Assembly (NCBI GenBank): GCA_950295325.1
Contig: OX485809.1
Span: 16,120,001 to 16,184,000 of the forward strand
Direction of reading: 5' to 3'
Length of the DNA: 64,000 nt
Source of the DNA: Polytrichum commune
Taxonomy: Eukaryota; Streptophyta; Polytrichopsida; Polytrichales; Polytrichaceae
Shown piece by piece: positions 24,380 through 37,600 of this stretch. A program made the position numbers and the translations under genes. The notes under the pieces are model-generated. The model was not told the origin of the DNA. It was given only the letters and a program-made list of their open reading frames with translations, and did not search any database. Positions within the stretch are counted from its first letter, which is position 1, and the number at the start of each line of letters is the position of its first letter.

Positions 24380-26118
24380 TATTTGTAGGCCGACGCCTAT
24401 CTTCTTGTTTTGTTGATTTGAAAAAGCTTGCGATACAATTTTACATGATAAGCTTTGGGAATGCCTCCAATGTTTTGGCATACTACTTTATTTACAACAA
24501 GCTATAAAAGCCATGTATATCATTATTTATGGAAAAGTGTGAATCAATGATGAAACACATGGTGAAGTAATGTTTGACATTGGTGTTAAGAAAGGATGTC
24601 CCCTTTCCCCCACGCGATTTGGCTTGTACATTAAAGAACTTGAAACATATTTGGACAAGATTGATGGGGATTCTCTAAGGTTTATTTGATATGGTGATTG
24701 CCATTCTTCTATATGTTGATGATGTTGTTCTAAACAAACTACACAAGTTTTGCACTTCTTCTAGCCTTGAAGTTAAACTATTTGGAACCATAATTATAAT
24801 CTTTGTCCCTTAACAAAAGGAAATTAAACCAAGAAGCATTTTACTTAGACAAGGACCAAATTGAGATAACAGGGGGCATTCACGGTTGAGGTATTATTTT
24901 TGGGACAAAGGACTTAAGGACTTAAGGAATAGTGAATTTCGGTGTTTATCATGATTTACTATTATTTGATCAATAAATTTTAAATAAATAAGTAGATAGT
25001 TCATAGGCTATATCAAGAAAGATATTATTTCTTATTAAATAATCACCAATAATAGAGAAATTTCTTATGAAATAAGTAGATAAGTCATAAAACTTGAAAA
25101 GGGGTCAAATGACTTGTTTGGGCCACATCAATGGCATTTTTTGCTATTTAGGTGTGCATTGGTGGTCAATTATTTCTTGTTTTGCATCTTGGTACCTTGG
25201 TATAAGTGTCATGTGTTCATTCATATAATTTTTTTTGTCCAATTCTAATACTAGACGTTCCTGTTAGGTGTGGCCGTGATTATATGTATTTTTGGCCATG
25301 TTTGGTGCCACATGTAAAGTTGGGCAATTGGTATTCAATACATTTTTGGTTCTGTTGGTACACACTTGAACGATGATTGTGAGGAAAAAAATTGGGATCG
25401 TTTCGATTAATTCTTGTTGTCCTTTTCATTCCTTGATCCTAAGGTGAACAATTAAGACAACACTCCTAAATGTCCTTTAAGGAATCAAAATGATATCTTA
25501 GATGCCCTATTCCTTCTAAATTAACTTTGTCGGTGTACTCAATATGGAGTATGAATTGTAGGTATGATCCAAAATATGCTTCACAATACAAATCTAAGCA
25601 TACCAAGCATGTGAAGTTATCTAAAAAAGTCCTTTTTCCGTTAGACACCCAAAAGTAGTACCCCAACTGTGAATGCCCCCAACACACAAACATAAATACA
25701 TTGGGATTGAGTTCTATTCACATGGTTACTTTGAGTCATCAAGTAAAAGGCAAACCTTGGCCACATTGGTACTTCACCTCAAACCATAGACTTGAATTGA
25801 AGCTAGATGGTGGTTGACTATCCCTAGCTACCTCTAGAGACAATAGATTATGCCACTTTTGCTCTTTTAATGTAGTTGAAAACAAGGCAAACTTTGTGTT
25901 GGAGTGTCCCCTATATTACCCCTTTAAAGATAAGTTTCCATCATTATTTGAGAATTGTTGTATTAGAGAGCCTCAAGTCTTTCTTTCAATTGAATCATGC
26001 AACTGACACTAGTCTCTATTTCACAGGAGGGTACCGCAGTCTACCACTCTATAGAATTTGTTGGCTTGAATCCATCATGATGTACTTTCAGTTAGCCCTT
26101 TGGTTTCCCGGACTCTAA
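24380..26118 (+). mobile_element. Decayed L1-type LINE: reverse transcriptase and zf-RVT remnants
   Basis: Plus-strand translations show, in order, a VDLKKA-like segment (about 24410), GVKKGCPLSPT (about 24581-24613) and the catalytic YVDD at 24712-24723, all standard in LINE reverse transcriptases. About 1 kb downstream, 25790-26118 carries RDNRLCHFCSF and VLECPLYYPFKDKF, the zf-RVT region. Order and strand agree with one LINE ORF2, but stops and frame changes break it many times, and the stretch between holds no motif. It is not functional. Confidence 0.65.
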
Positions 26119-26306
26119 AATCAATCTCATTTCGTTGAAAGAAACCCTGCAAGAATAGTTATGAAATTCTTGCCAAGGATTGAACATTGTTGTTGCCCAC
26201 TCAGCATCAACCCCCATATTGCAAATCGTTATGGTCGCTCATTGTGTGCATTGATATGTGCAATTAGGTTGCCCCACACTACTTATCGACATTCCACACT
26301 ATTCTG

Positions 26307-26332
26307 CATATATATATATATATATATATATA
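26307..26332. repeat. TA dinucleotide microsatellite
   Basis: Run of about 26 alternating T and A bases in otherwise unassigned DNA, between the LINE remnant and the AP2-like reading frame. Confidence 0.9.
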
Positions 26333-26767
26333 GCCACATTAACAAAATACAAGAATATTTTCTTACCGTGGTTCCCAGTTGTGTTACCAAATAATCTCCA
26401 TTGGTTACTATTTTTTGAGCACATAGTCCAATCTCATTGTAACAAGTGCTAGATACAAGACTAGATGATGCAGTTCACAAAAATTGACACGTCAATTTAA
26501 GAAACTTGAAAATGGTTACTCCAAAGTTGCGTACCAGTGACAATGAGAACATTACTTCATGAAAACGGTTTGTTTGTTGAGCCCAAAGGTGAGTCACGAT
26601 GGAAACATTTCACCTGCTTTTGGCCATCATTTTTGCATTTCACTGACATGAACGAGCTCCAGGCAGGTGCTCCTGTGAACTGGTTGCCTAATCCGACTGG
26701 ACTACTATATTAGAGTAATTCCCTCAAGAACAGAACCCCAACGTCATGTTCATGGGACTCTTCCACA

Positions 26768-27262
26768 TTGGATCAATGTGGTTTGGTCAAACCTGCGGTT
26801 AAAACATGTTTTGTGACACAAGCGTCCCTGTTATTACTTGTACAACAATTGATATTTTACGCTTCCTCGGCACTCACAGGGTTGTATTTGGATCGGTTGC
26901 ATTTCAAACCTGTGGAGACACATTGGCTTTATGAATGCAATCTTTATGATCTTTGCTCAACTCAACATTTAGTACCAAATTATGGAAGGGGATGGCTTCT
27001 GGAACGGATGATGGCACAGAAGATGGCTCAAGAAGTGAAGCGGCTTACTCTAGATTCAACTACGACATGCTGTACAGGAGTTTATTGGCAGCCTGAACAA
27101 CAACATCCATGGGTTGCTGAACTCAAGCTTCCCCAAAACAAGAAGATGTGGATCGGTAACACCGACACCGAAGAAGAAGTTGCACAAGCATATGATAATT
27201 TGCGTTATGGTTTTGTTTTGATGCGGCTTAGTTTTGATGACGCTTCCAAACTCGTGGCGTAA
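26768..27262 (+). CDS. AP2/ERF-like DNA-binding domain protein, possibly a pseudogene
   Basis: The last third of this frame reads GVYWQPEQQHPWVAELKL, then KKMWIGNTDTEEE and QAYDNL, which follows the AP2 domain pattern (GV...W.AEI, ..WLGTF.T.EEAA.AYD). AP2 domains bind GC-rich or DRE-type DNA in plant transcription factors. Departures are notable: the usual Y-R before G-V is C-T, the F after G is replaced by N, and the C-terminal helix ends early at TAA 27260-27262. The N-terminal 100 residues match nothing I recognise, and no true ATG is evident at 26768. A spliced upstream exon could exist, but LINE remnants flank it. Decayed copy or divergent AP2 protein; the domain call is moderate, activity doubtful. 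Confidence 0.5.
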   Translation: MDQCGLVKPAVKTCFVTQASLLLLVQQLIFYASSALTGLYLDRLHFKPVETHWLYECNLYDLCSTQHLVPNYGRGWLLERMMAQKMAQEVKRLTLDSTTTCCTGVYWQPEQQHPWVAELKLPQNKKMWIGNTDTEEEVAQAYDNLRYGFVLMRLSFDDASKLVA

Positions 27263-28623
27263 GAAATATTAGAGTCAAAAATGTTTGTTGGATCACATAC
27301 AATCGATGATCTAACAATTTCCTATGCGCCTTTCGATAACATTGACTCGTGATGGATACCCAATTGTCAAGCAAGAGTCATGTTGACAAATCCTTCATTG
27401 AGCCAAGTGTTGAAAATGAATGAGTTTGTTGTTTCAAACTCAAAAACTCATTATATGTTGGATGGATCTTCAATATTGAAATTAGAGCACGCTCCCCTAG
27501 AGATAGGAACTTACATTTGCCACAAAAGTTTTTGAGAGCATGGATGTTGGGATGAAGTCATTACACGTGTTTGCAGATGACTTGCCTCTCATGGTTGATC
27601 GTGTCTTCACAAACGCAAAGGATGCACAAATGCAACCTTGTCTTTGACAGGCACCAATTGGTTTGGGACATGCTTTCCAAAACGTTCTATGTTTCATAAA
27701 GGATGTGCGATCCCAAATATTGATTGAAGCATGTTAGTTTGCAGGTGTGCAGTACTAGTAGGTTTTAAATGTGCCATCCAAGTTAATATGATTCTTATGT
27801 TTCAGATGCACAATCAAGATATGGTACAAAGATCGAGGATTTATCTTGAGTTTCTTGAATACCTCTGCATAAAAATCCAACCTTTTGTTGTTTTATGGAA
27901 TATTATGTGTGGTGTAGAATGTCATAAGTTGAGCATTACCAATACAATTCGATCATCTATAAATTGTGTATATCAAAAAAACGTGTCATTTTTGGTAAAA
28001 AGTAACTATCCACTTTGCCTTCAGGTTTGTCTTCCACAAGAACTTTTCAAAGTATTTAACACAAGTTGACTACTAAGTTATTTGCACAAATGAGACATCG
28101 CAATGCCCACCCCAACCTTGCAAGACCCCTCCACCAAATTTGAAAGGGAATTCGGGGAAGAGTATAGATGCCAGAGCAAACATCAACGGAACCTAACTGC
28201 ATTCAAGTAATCTATACAAACATTCTAAAGATTGTTGTCTGCGTATTCAAAAGGCTATGCATCTGAATCGACAGATTGCAGTCTGACTGCCATTATTTAT
28301 GTGGGTAAGGCGTTTCCTGGATCAGAACAGCAGCTGACAAGCACATTTGTCCCAAATTTGTACATACACCAAAATGTGGACCTACATGTACCAAAAATTG
28401 AACTAATTCAAGTGACCACCTTTAGAAGAATGTGAAAAAGATTTGCTTCTGGCAATCAAATAGCCACTAGTATATCTACAACCTCTTCATCCACGGCTAT
28501 ACCAAATCAATCTGTACACAATCCACAAGCACTCCATGGCCTGTCAATTCATGTGCAACCAGAAAACCTGGATTGCCAAAAAGTTCCACTTGACTTTTGG
28601 GCTCTTGACATGCAGTGCTGAAG
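27263..28623. other. Intergenic, no gene supported
   Basis: Short open frames on both strands have no domain. The stretch separates the AP2-like frame from the 3' end of the minus-strand R3H/G-patch gene, whose 3' UTR should occupy its right part. Confidence 0.5.
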
Positions 28624-31600
28624 CTATGTAGTTGGTGGTGGTGCATAGGCACCCAGTCCAAGAGATTTTGGACGCTTCACAGCTTCCAATGGATAAGCAA
28701 TACCTTGTCCATCCCTGCCAAGACCTTGGCCTTCAACAAAACCCATCTTTGACATCATACGAGACCCAAAACCCGTGGTATGAGCCTCAAAAGTGCCAAT
28801 TGGTACAGGGACTGTGGTTGTTGTTTTCAATTGTACTCCCGTGGCAGACTTGGGGACAGATGTTTCCCCTCTATCGGCTATACTAAAGGTGTCCACCTCG
28901 GTAGTTATGATTGTAGTTGCCTCCAAGCCAGGTGATGAAATTTCTTCATCATTACCAATTATCCCACTTGAGACAAAGGACATGGGCATGTTCGCATACT
29001 TGGCAGTTCTAGATTTCCCACCCCCACTTCTCTCCTTCGAAGCTTGTCCATGACCTTTTCAAGCACATGAAAAAAGATAGTCATCAACTGCTAAAATCCC
29101 ATCCTCGACATGGAGAACTTCAGTTTAGAACTAAACAGATCTTTTGTTCAAGTCTGGATTATAAAGCCACCAGCACAAGATGAACTGGATATAGTAATAT
29201 CATTTCAAATGTAGAGGGTCACCCACTAATGGCATACCTGATAAATCTCTCTTAGACCTGGACTTGTCTGAAGACCCTTCAAACAGCATCGTCTTCTGAT
29301 GCTTCCTACCACTCCCTTTTAGGTTGGGTCCCTGCATGCTTATGAAAGCTTTGCGAGCTGCTTTATTGAACTTCTTTGCCATCCAGCGATGTACCATTAT
29401 ATTTGCTCCTCCTTGACAAAGCATCTGAAACAAACCACAATTTTCCATTTACTATGTTGCAAAATGTAATGAAGTACCTAGTGAAAGAGCTTTGACATAG
29501 TCCATGGCCTTGTAAAGAGATACTCTGGCTCAAAAACTACTTTAGAAGTCTGACTCAACACTTGTTACCACTCAATAATCAGCAGATTACTCGCAAGAGA
29601 GCTTACAGAGGCCAGGCGGTATTTATCTGCACCCACTGGCAAGCTGGTATGTTGTGTGCGAGTCACAACAGTAAACCTAGTTGCACATAAACCACGTACA
29701 AAATCAACGGACTACACTCTCTGTAGTATTCTGTCCTTTAAAAATTTTGAGCTTACTCCATTCAGAAGCTTCATCAAAAGACGGACTACACCTACATCAA
29801 CACAAGATGACACGACCAATCTCATTTCCAAGTAACAAAGCAAAGAACACAGGAAAGAGCCTTGTACCTCTTCTTGCCTGATCCCTGACTGGCACTCATC
29901 AATCGATACATTCCTGCCATCTTATGAATCTGTTCAAAGTCAGCACCATTATTTCAGTACATTGACAAACAGCAGTGCAAAGACAACCAAAGAGAATGCT
30001 AAAGGACAGACTTCAGCAATGATAAAGGGTGTGAGTATACAAAGGCCCCCTGTTTAAACATTTTTGCTTCATGAGAGAAGTCACACTTGTCAAAGCTAGA
30101 GACATGACATTGACTACCCAAATTCCTACCTAATTCGATGTCAGCACAGAATCAATACCTTATTTATGGCTGCTGTTCATGTTGCTATTACAATGTCATG
30201 GTAAGTACTGGTTTACATACTACGAAAATCACATTGAACCTCAAACATGCAATATCCATCTAATTTTATTATTTCCACAGGCATTGTAAAGGTTGATATC
30301 AGGAGATTTGTGGGAAACACATGGCACAACATTTGATCTACCCAAAGGAAGATTGAGAATAAATAGGTGGACAAACCATCCATCAATTTCAACTTCAAGT
30401 ACCACATCAAGCTCAAATTTGTGTCAACATGCAATTTAAAACACAACACACAAGATTACAATTCTATTATGCTTCACAACAAGTTGACACGACCACTTTC
30501 AGAAGGCACGAGAACATTTACATAAATATGTCCGCAAATTCCAATGTGGAAACTGAAAATCTTAACACACATCTTGCACATTTCTTGTGTGAAACTTCAA
30601 TGTCATTTGGCTGGTGGTCAGGTGAAATTACATTGGGCTCCCATACCATGTGCATGGAATCTTTTGGGTCAATCCACATAAATGAAGAATTAACATCCTG
30701 AGGGGATTCGCACCTGAGCACGATCCCGGTCTTCCATGGGTGCAAAAGCATATATATCAGTGCCACGAACAACAATCTCTTCCAATGCCTGTACCACCAG
30801 AATGGACTTCTTGTAAAGCCAACAACATGCAAGAGGTAGGGTGAGAGGAAGGCCAGACAGGCATGCAAAGTTTCCACAGTAAATATATTAAAAAGAGTAC
30901 AAGGCAAGTAGCCAATGCAAGCAGAAATAATGGAACTTGGATAGGCAAAATGGAATCCAAATTTGATGGAGACACCTGGATTACATAAAGTGATGCATAT
31001 CATCAGATTCATGAGGTCAGGATCAGCACCTTATTTATGGCCTGCAAGTCAAGTCCACGAATTATCGCACATTCTCTATGTTTAGCAGCAATCATCTCCT
31101 TTCTCTCACGCTTTTTCTCTCCTACATAAATGTCCCACCTCTTGTTATCAGAAACCCTAGTGCAACTTGTAAGGTCCAAAACATTGATCAAAAAACTATT
31201 ATACCTTGAACAAAAAAGACTTGTTTGTGTTCAAACTAATGTAATTCTCCTTGACAAATCAAAATACTACAATTCATTGAAAAGTATGGAAAAATACCTA
31301 CAAATAACTTGGTTACATGATCAAAAAGCCAAGGTCGAGTGTAAGAAACTTACCAGGGACGCTTTTGGATTTCTTTTTGCTTTTGTGGACATTCATTGGC
31401 CAAGTCCCAGTCATCTTCTTTCCCTCACGTTTCTTCTCTCCTACATAAATGTCCCACCTCTTGTTATCAGAAACCCTAGTGCAACTTGTAAGGTCCAAAA
31501 CATTGATCAAAAAACTATTATACCTTGAACAACAAAGATATGTTTGTGTTCAAACTAATGTAATTCTCCTTGACAAATCACAATACTACAATTCTTTGAG

Positions 31601-34600
31601 AAGTATGGAAAAATACCTACAAATAACTTGGTTACATGATTAAAAAACCAAGGTCGAGTGTAAGAAACTTACCAAGGACACTTTTGGATTTCTTTTTGCT
31701 TTTGTGGACATTCATTGGCCAAGTCCCAATCATCTTCTTTCCCTCACGTTTCTTCTCTCCTACATAAATGTCCCACCTCTTGTTATCAGAAACCCTAGTG
31801 CAACTTGTAAGGTCCAAATCATTGATCAAAAAACTATTATACCTTGAACAACAAAAACCTGTTTGTGTTCAAACTAATGTAATTCTCCTTGACAAATCAA
31901 AATACTACAATTCTTTGAGAAGTATGGAAAAATACCTACAAATAACTTGGTTACATGATTAAAAAACCAAGGTCAAGTGTAAGAAACTTACCAGGGACGC
32001 TTTTGGATTTCTTTTTGCTTTTGTGGACATTCATTGGCCAAGTCCTAGTCATCTTCTTTCTCTCACGTTTCTTCTCTCCTACATAAATGTCCCACCTCTT
32101 GTTATCAGAAACCCTAGTGCAACTTGTAAGGTCCAAAACATTGATCAAAAAACTATTATACCTTGAACAACAAAGACATGTTTGTGTTCAAACTAATGTA
32201 ATTCTCCTTGACAAATCAAAAGTCTACAATTCATTGAGAAGTATGGAAAAATACCCACAAATGACTTGGTTTAACAAGCCAAGGTCAAGTGTAAGAAACT
32301 TACCAGGGACGCTTTTGGATTTCTTTTTGCTTTTGTGGACATTCATTGGGCAAGTCGCAGGTTGGCTAGATTTCCCATCCCCAGATCTTGATTGTTTCCC
32401 TGTGGCTGGAGTCTTAGGACTCTTATCTGGAGTATGAAAAACCAGAAATTGATATAAATGCCAGAGTTCCAGTAGTAGTCTTGAACTGAAAACAACTACA
32501 TGAAATTCCTTAATTCACGACTCTCACATGCCCAGGCTTGTGTAGGAACCTCTTTCTAACCGAGCAGCAGAATGTCACAAGGCCTTGTAAACCAAGACAC
32601 ACCAGGCATGAAGTTTGCATCCTCCAAAAGCTCAAACAGTTGGTCAACATCATCTTCGTCCTCTGAATTGTAATCCTCACTTAGACTATCATCCAAGTCT
32701 AGGTCTCTAATTCGTAGAGCAGGCCCTGTGTCACACCCGCCTTTTGCATCCACACTGTCTGTGAAAGCCCCTTCAAATAATAACTTTTCAGCCATATCCT
32801 CTAGCTCCGAATCCGAGTCGTCATCTGTCTCCATCACTTCCTTTCCTTTCATCTGCCGCCGTATCCTCCACATTCTCTCTGCTGAAATAATGAATAGCAA
32901 AATAAGAACCACACTCCTTATATCAGCAATTCATAACCTCTACACAACAACTCGAAGGCAGCTGATGTACGTTGCCAATGACACCAAATATAAGTACTAC
33001 AGGAAATCCCCCAAATTACACGCAGAACCAGAAAATTGGAGGGATTGAAAATGCAGCTTCTGCACATAAGCAACTTTGTGAGGTCAAATTTTGTGCCGAG
33101 AAATTCTCCTACAAATTAGTGAGTGTGACAATTAAGCAACTAACCAGGGGATGCATAATCACTTGAACTCAAGTCACCACCACTTTTGGCAGAGCTGTCA
33201 GTACTTGAATCTGTATCATCCTCCCAGCCTTGGATGACCATATCTTCAAGTGGTTCTTGCTCAAATAGCTTATCTTTCAACAGCCAGGTGGCATCTAATG
33301 GCCCACCATCAATTCCCACATTTGCTAGATAGTCCTCAGCCATTTCATCATCAATTTCTGAGTTGCTCGAATCTAATATACTTTCTTCTGAGTCACTACT
33401 AGCATTCTGTAGCCACTGCCCTCGTTGTTGTACTCCAGATTTCCGTCCAGCATCTTTCTTGCGCTTTGACTTGGAATTTTTACTTCCACTACCCCATTGT
33501 TTCTTCCCACTTGCAAAATCAAGTGCCAAGGATACATCTGGCTCTTCATCCAGCCCTTCATTTTCATCAGCACTGCCCTGGTCTGTCCATATTCTCACAC
33601 CTCCAATGCTCAAAACTCCACTACTCCTTTCTGTAGCTATTCCAATATCTCTTTCTTTCTTATTCCTCAGAGTAGGCCTGTTGCTCCTTTCAAATTCAAG
33701 GGTTTTTACTTCAAGGTGATTGGTTTGGCCCATCTCCACATACATGGCCTCTGTCACAGCTCTATCACTTTCTTTTCCAGATTCAGATATTCCTGCAGCA
33801 ACGGTACTTCTCAAATTCCTTGACTCAGAAGCATGATTGCCATTGTCCACAAAACCCAATCCTGTTGTCCTCATTTCAATATCCACGGGCTCGAATGCCT
33901 GCAAACAAAGGGGCAGAGGAAGTTGGATTGAGGACAGAGAAACACATGAGAAAGCCTTCACATGGTTGATGTGATGATGAATCCTCTTCCTTGTCCTCTT
34001 CAGTGTACAGTAAAACTTCATACCTTAAGTCACATTTGCAATTTTGCAATAATCTTTTTCATTTTGTTCAAGCAATTATCTTTTGTTTATCACCTTCAAG
34101 TACAACCTAACCAAGATAATACTAACTTAAGACGTGGTTATTGTTTATTTTATGTAGATTAGGGCCTTTTGGGGTGGTGGAAATTGCTGTGCAAGGGAGT
34201 TGAGAGAAGTTGAGGAATGGACAAGCAGGATTAGTTTCATTTGACAGGATTAGTTTCATTTTATGGTGCGCCCAAGGGAGATTCTAGGAACTCATTTTGG
34301 CAATGACTTGCCATCTGTAGGTTCGTCATTACCTCAGGCTTTGCAACGGACTGCCGAGTGGGATGTTTGGTATCGTGATGAGACTCTGCGTATCAATCAG
34401 GGACGACAAGGCCAACTCTATATCTTCACCAAGATGAGCTAGTCTATCCATTTACAGTCCTGACACGTTACTGTTCTGTGCTAATTTTTGGCAACACCTC
34501 CTTTCAATCAGGAAATGGTTTGTGTCCTTGTTGACTACTAAACAATGATCTGGAGAGTTCCAATTCTCAAGTGATGCCGCCATACCTTAGTGTGTCAGGG

Positions 34601-37600
34601 GGACCTCGGTAAGAGAACTAGCAGATTCTGCTGTTACACATTTAATTTTTCAATTCAATTCGTACAGTGGACACTGAATAACAAGAGAGAAGGAGGTTGA
34701 TGAATCAGCTAGACTTGGATGTTATATTAGTGAAGAACTACCAGTATATACGTTAGAATTGAGTAGTTCATCAAGGCTGTTATCAGTTTTATATTTTTGA
34801 GAGTGTAGCTCAAATATGCAAGAGTTCACTTATTTTTACAATGACAAAGAGGTCAGATTGCTTCAATAATAAGCTCAAATATTGGATGGTTCGGCAACAT
34901 TGCTTGCTACACTCATCAACTCAATGCTAGAGTACATTGCCTTCGGGAAAACATTGAATTTGTACTATTTTTGACTCAAAATAGAAAAATTGACATGTGT
35001 AAACCTTCCCAATCATGATTTTTGTAACTGAGTTCTCAATGTAAATCTGATGTGAGTGCGACACAGTTAGCTTTTGTGAAACTAAAGTTTCTCATTGTGC
35101 TTTTATGTTTCTTACATCCTTCTTATCTTCTGATTCAGGTCAACTGCTATATGTAAATAGAACTTTCTGGCCAATTGGAAGCAAACTCCAAGGAATTCTG
35201 AAATGTCCTTAGGTGGATAATGGATTGTGCCACAATTTATGTCCAAACAAGAGATCCATGGAAAATGACACTTTAGAATTGCACAAAGAAAGGACGAAAC
35301 CCTACCCCGACAATCGACCACCTACAACGCCAATTACTGTCACCAAAACCAAATCAACGCTCACGAGAACAACAAGAACCTATGGTATGTATCCAACCTC
35401 CGCAGAGATGCAAAAAAGTACAAATAAGCTGCAACACCATATCAAAAACGCGAGAGCGACGAACGACACCACACAACCCTACCCCGACAAACGATTTCCT
35501 ACCACGCCAATTCGAGGCCCGTAGATAAAAATTCGAGGCTCACCGGATAGCAATGCTCCCAGCGAGCACGCAGCCGTTGCAAACATGGGAGCAAAAGCGA
35601 GAGCGGTGGCAAGAAACGATGGGAAACTTGGCTATTGGCGATGGCGATGCTGCAAGCAAGGTGTCGAGGGCATGCATAGTGTGAAGGAAACGAGTGGCTA
35701 GTTCATAACTTGGATTGTAATATGGGGACTGTGGGGGAACGTAGGACGACGTGGTCGCCTTAGAGGGCGGCATTTCTGGACGGCACTTCAAGCCTCATCC
35801 TCGAACATATAGTGACAACTCATGACCATTGTACTACTAAATCATATGTGTAGGTTATTTGCATACACAATGCTAAGAACTGGGAATGTTAGTGGTTATA
35901 GACATTCAAACCTTTTGATGATGTTTACGATCCACGAAGACTTCAATTCGACCTTCAATAGCTGGCACAACAACTTCCATCTCTCTTGGCCCTGCTGCTC
36001 TTTCTTCCTTTGCCAACTGCAGAATGGGCCTCTGCAATAATACATGCAATCAAGGATTGACAACACACAATAACAAACCCAAAAAAGAACAAAATTCAAG
36101 TATATGTAGTCCACCATTCCAAAGTGACAGAACCCGCATACCGAAGTTCTTGTGGATTCTTCATTCCTGCTATTACTGTTCTCGTAGGAGAAGTTCACAG
36201 ACAAAAATGGATTTTCTGCACTTCTCATCACTTGCTCCCTGCCGCCTAAGCCCTGCCTACCATGGGAGCTTGGCTGTTTGGAACCTCCTGCAAGCCCTTC
36301 ATGTGTTCTCCCTCTTCTGCCAGTTGCTGCACAAATATTCTCGTAGAAAAAGTTCACAGACAAAAATGGATTTTCTGCACTTCTCATCACTTGCTCCCTG
36401 CCGCCTAAGCCCTGCCTACCACGGGAGTTTGGCTGTTTAGAACCTCCTGCAAGCCCTTCATGTGTTCTCCCTCTTCTGCCAGTTGCTGCACAAATATTCA
36501 CGTCCCCAGACTAAACCACTTGCCACCAATTCTGCATGTAATAAGGCCAATGAAGTGATCTTCATTGTCCACACTGTTATTTTTGCAAGGCTGTGAAGTG
36601 TCCAGAAAGGAGGGAGCTAAGAAGATTTATCCATTTATACCCAGAAAGAAACTGCATTGCTCAGTATATATATCATCAAAGAGCGCCTAATTGTAGTATT
36701 TTGATTCCAGAATCCACAAAACAATCTTTATTAATTGCAATGCCATGTGACTGCAAGCATCGCTGCAACTTTTCTCATACTGAACCCTATTTCGAGGTCT
36801 TTAAATCAAGTCTTCCGCATTTACATGCTTATGATGATCGTTCACTCAAAGATGGCAGAAAAGTGCACAAAATTGGTTGTTTCAAAATACACTTACAGCC
36901 AGCACGATTAAGAGGAGTGGTAACCTCCCAGTCGATTGGAGCTCCTCCAGCTACAAATCCAGTTTGTGGCACGCCCCCTACTCAGACAACGCCATAGCAA
37001 ATTATTTTCGTGGTAAATCCTAAAGGATCGCAACTGATCAGAGCAGCCACACTGTGAACCTTTGTCCTGCAGAAACACGCCAGATAGATCCGCAACTCTC
37101 CTTAAATTGCTGTGGACTCAAGTCAACCTCAATCAGCTCTCAGTCACGGCATAAGAGCATCCTCAGTCGGTCTAGGTAAAGCTCACTGCAAACCAAAACC
37201 TATCTTTTGACTGACCTAAAATTAGAAACTGAATTTACCATCATTAGAAGCGCACCTAAATAAACGTGAGATATTTCTCAAGAACAAAGAATTGTAAAAA
37301 TTTGACGTAGGTGAAATCCCTCATTGAAAACACCACATTTTCAAAATTTAGAGGGAGTGCACCAAATCTTGCTTTAAATGGAAAGATCCTCCCACACTCC
37401 CTCCAAATTTTTGACATTTAGAGGGAGTGTGGGAGGATCTATCCATTTTTAAGCAAGATTTGGTGCACTCCCTCTAAATTTTGAGCAATTTTAAGCAAGA
37501 TAGGTCTTGGTTTGCAGTGAGCTTTACCTAGACCAACTGAGGATGCTCTAAGGTAGACATGTCTTGAGTGGCCACTTTTCTGAGTGACGCTTCACACTGT

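Noticed and set aside
30518-31012. 164-residue minus-strand open frame
   Set aside because: It spans an exon-intron boundary of the R3H/G-patch gene in the wrong frame; only 30714-30788 is exon, in another frame.
31095-32360. Regularly spaced repeats resembling a CRISPR array
   Set aside because: Units are 319 bp, contain spliced coding exons in frame with a eukaryotic gene, and the whole unit is repeated rather than short repeats separated by unique spacers.
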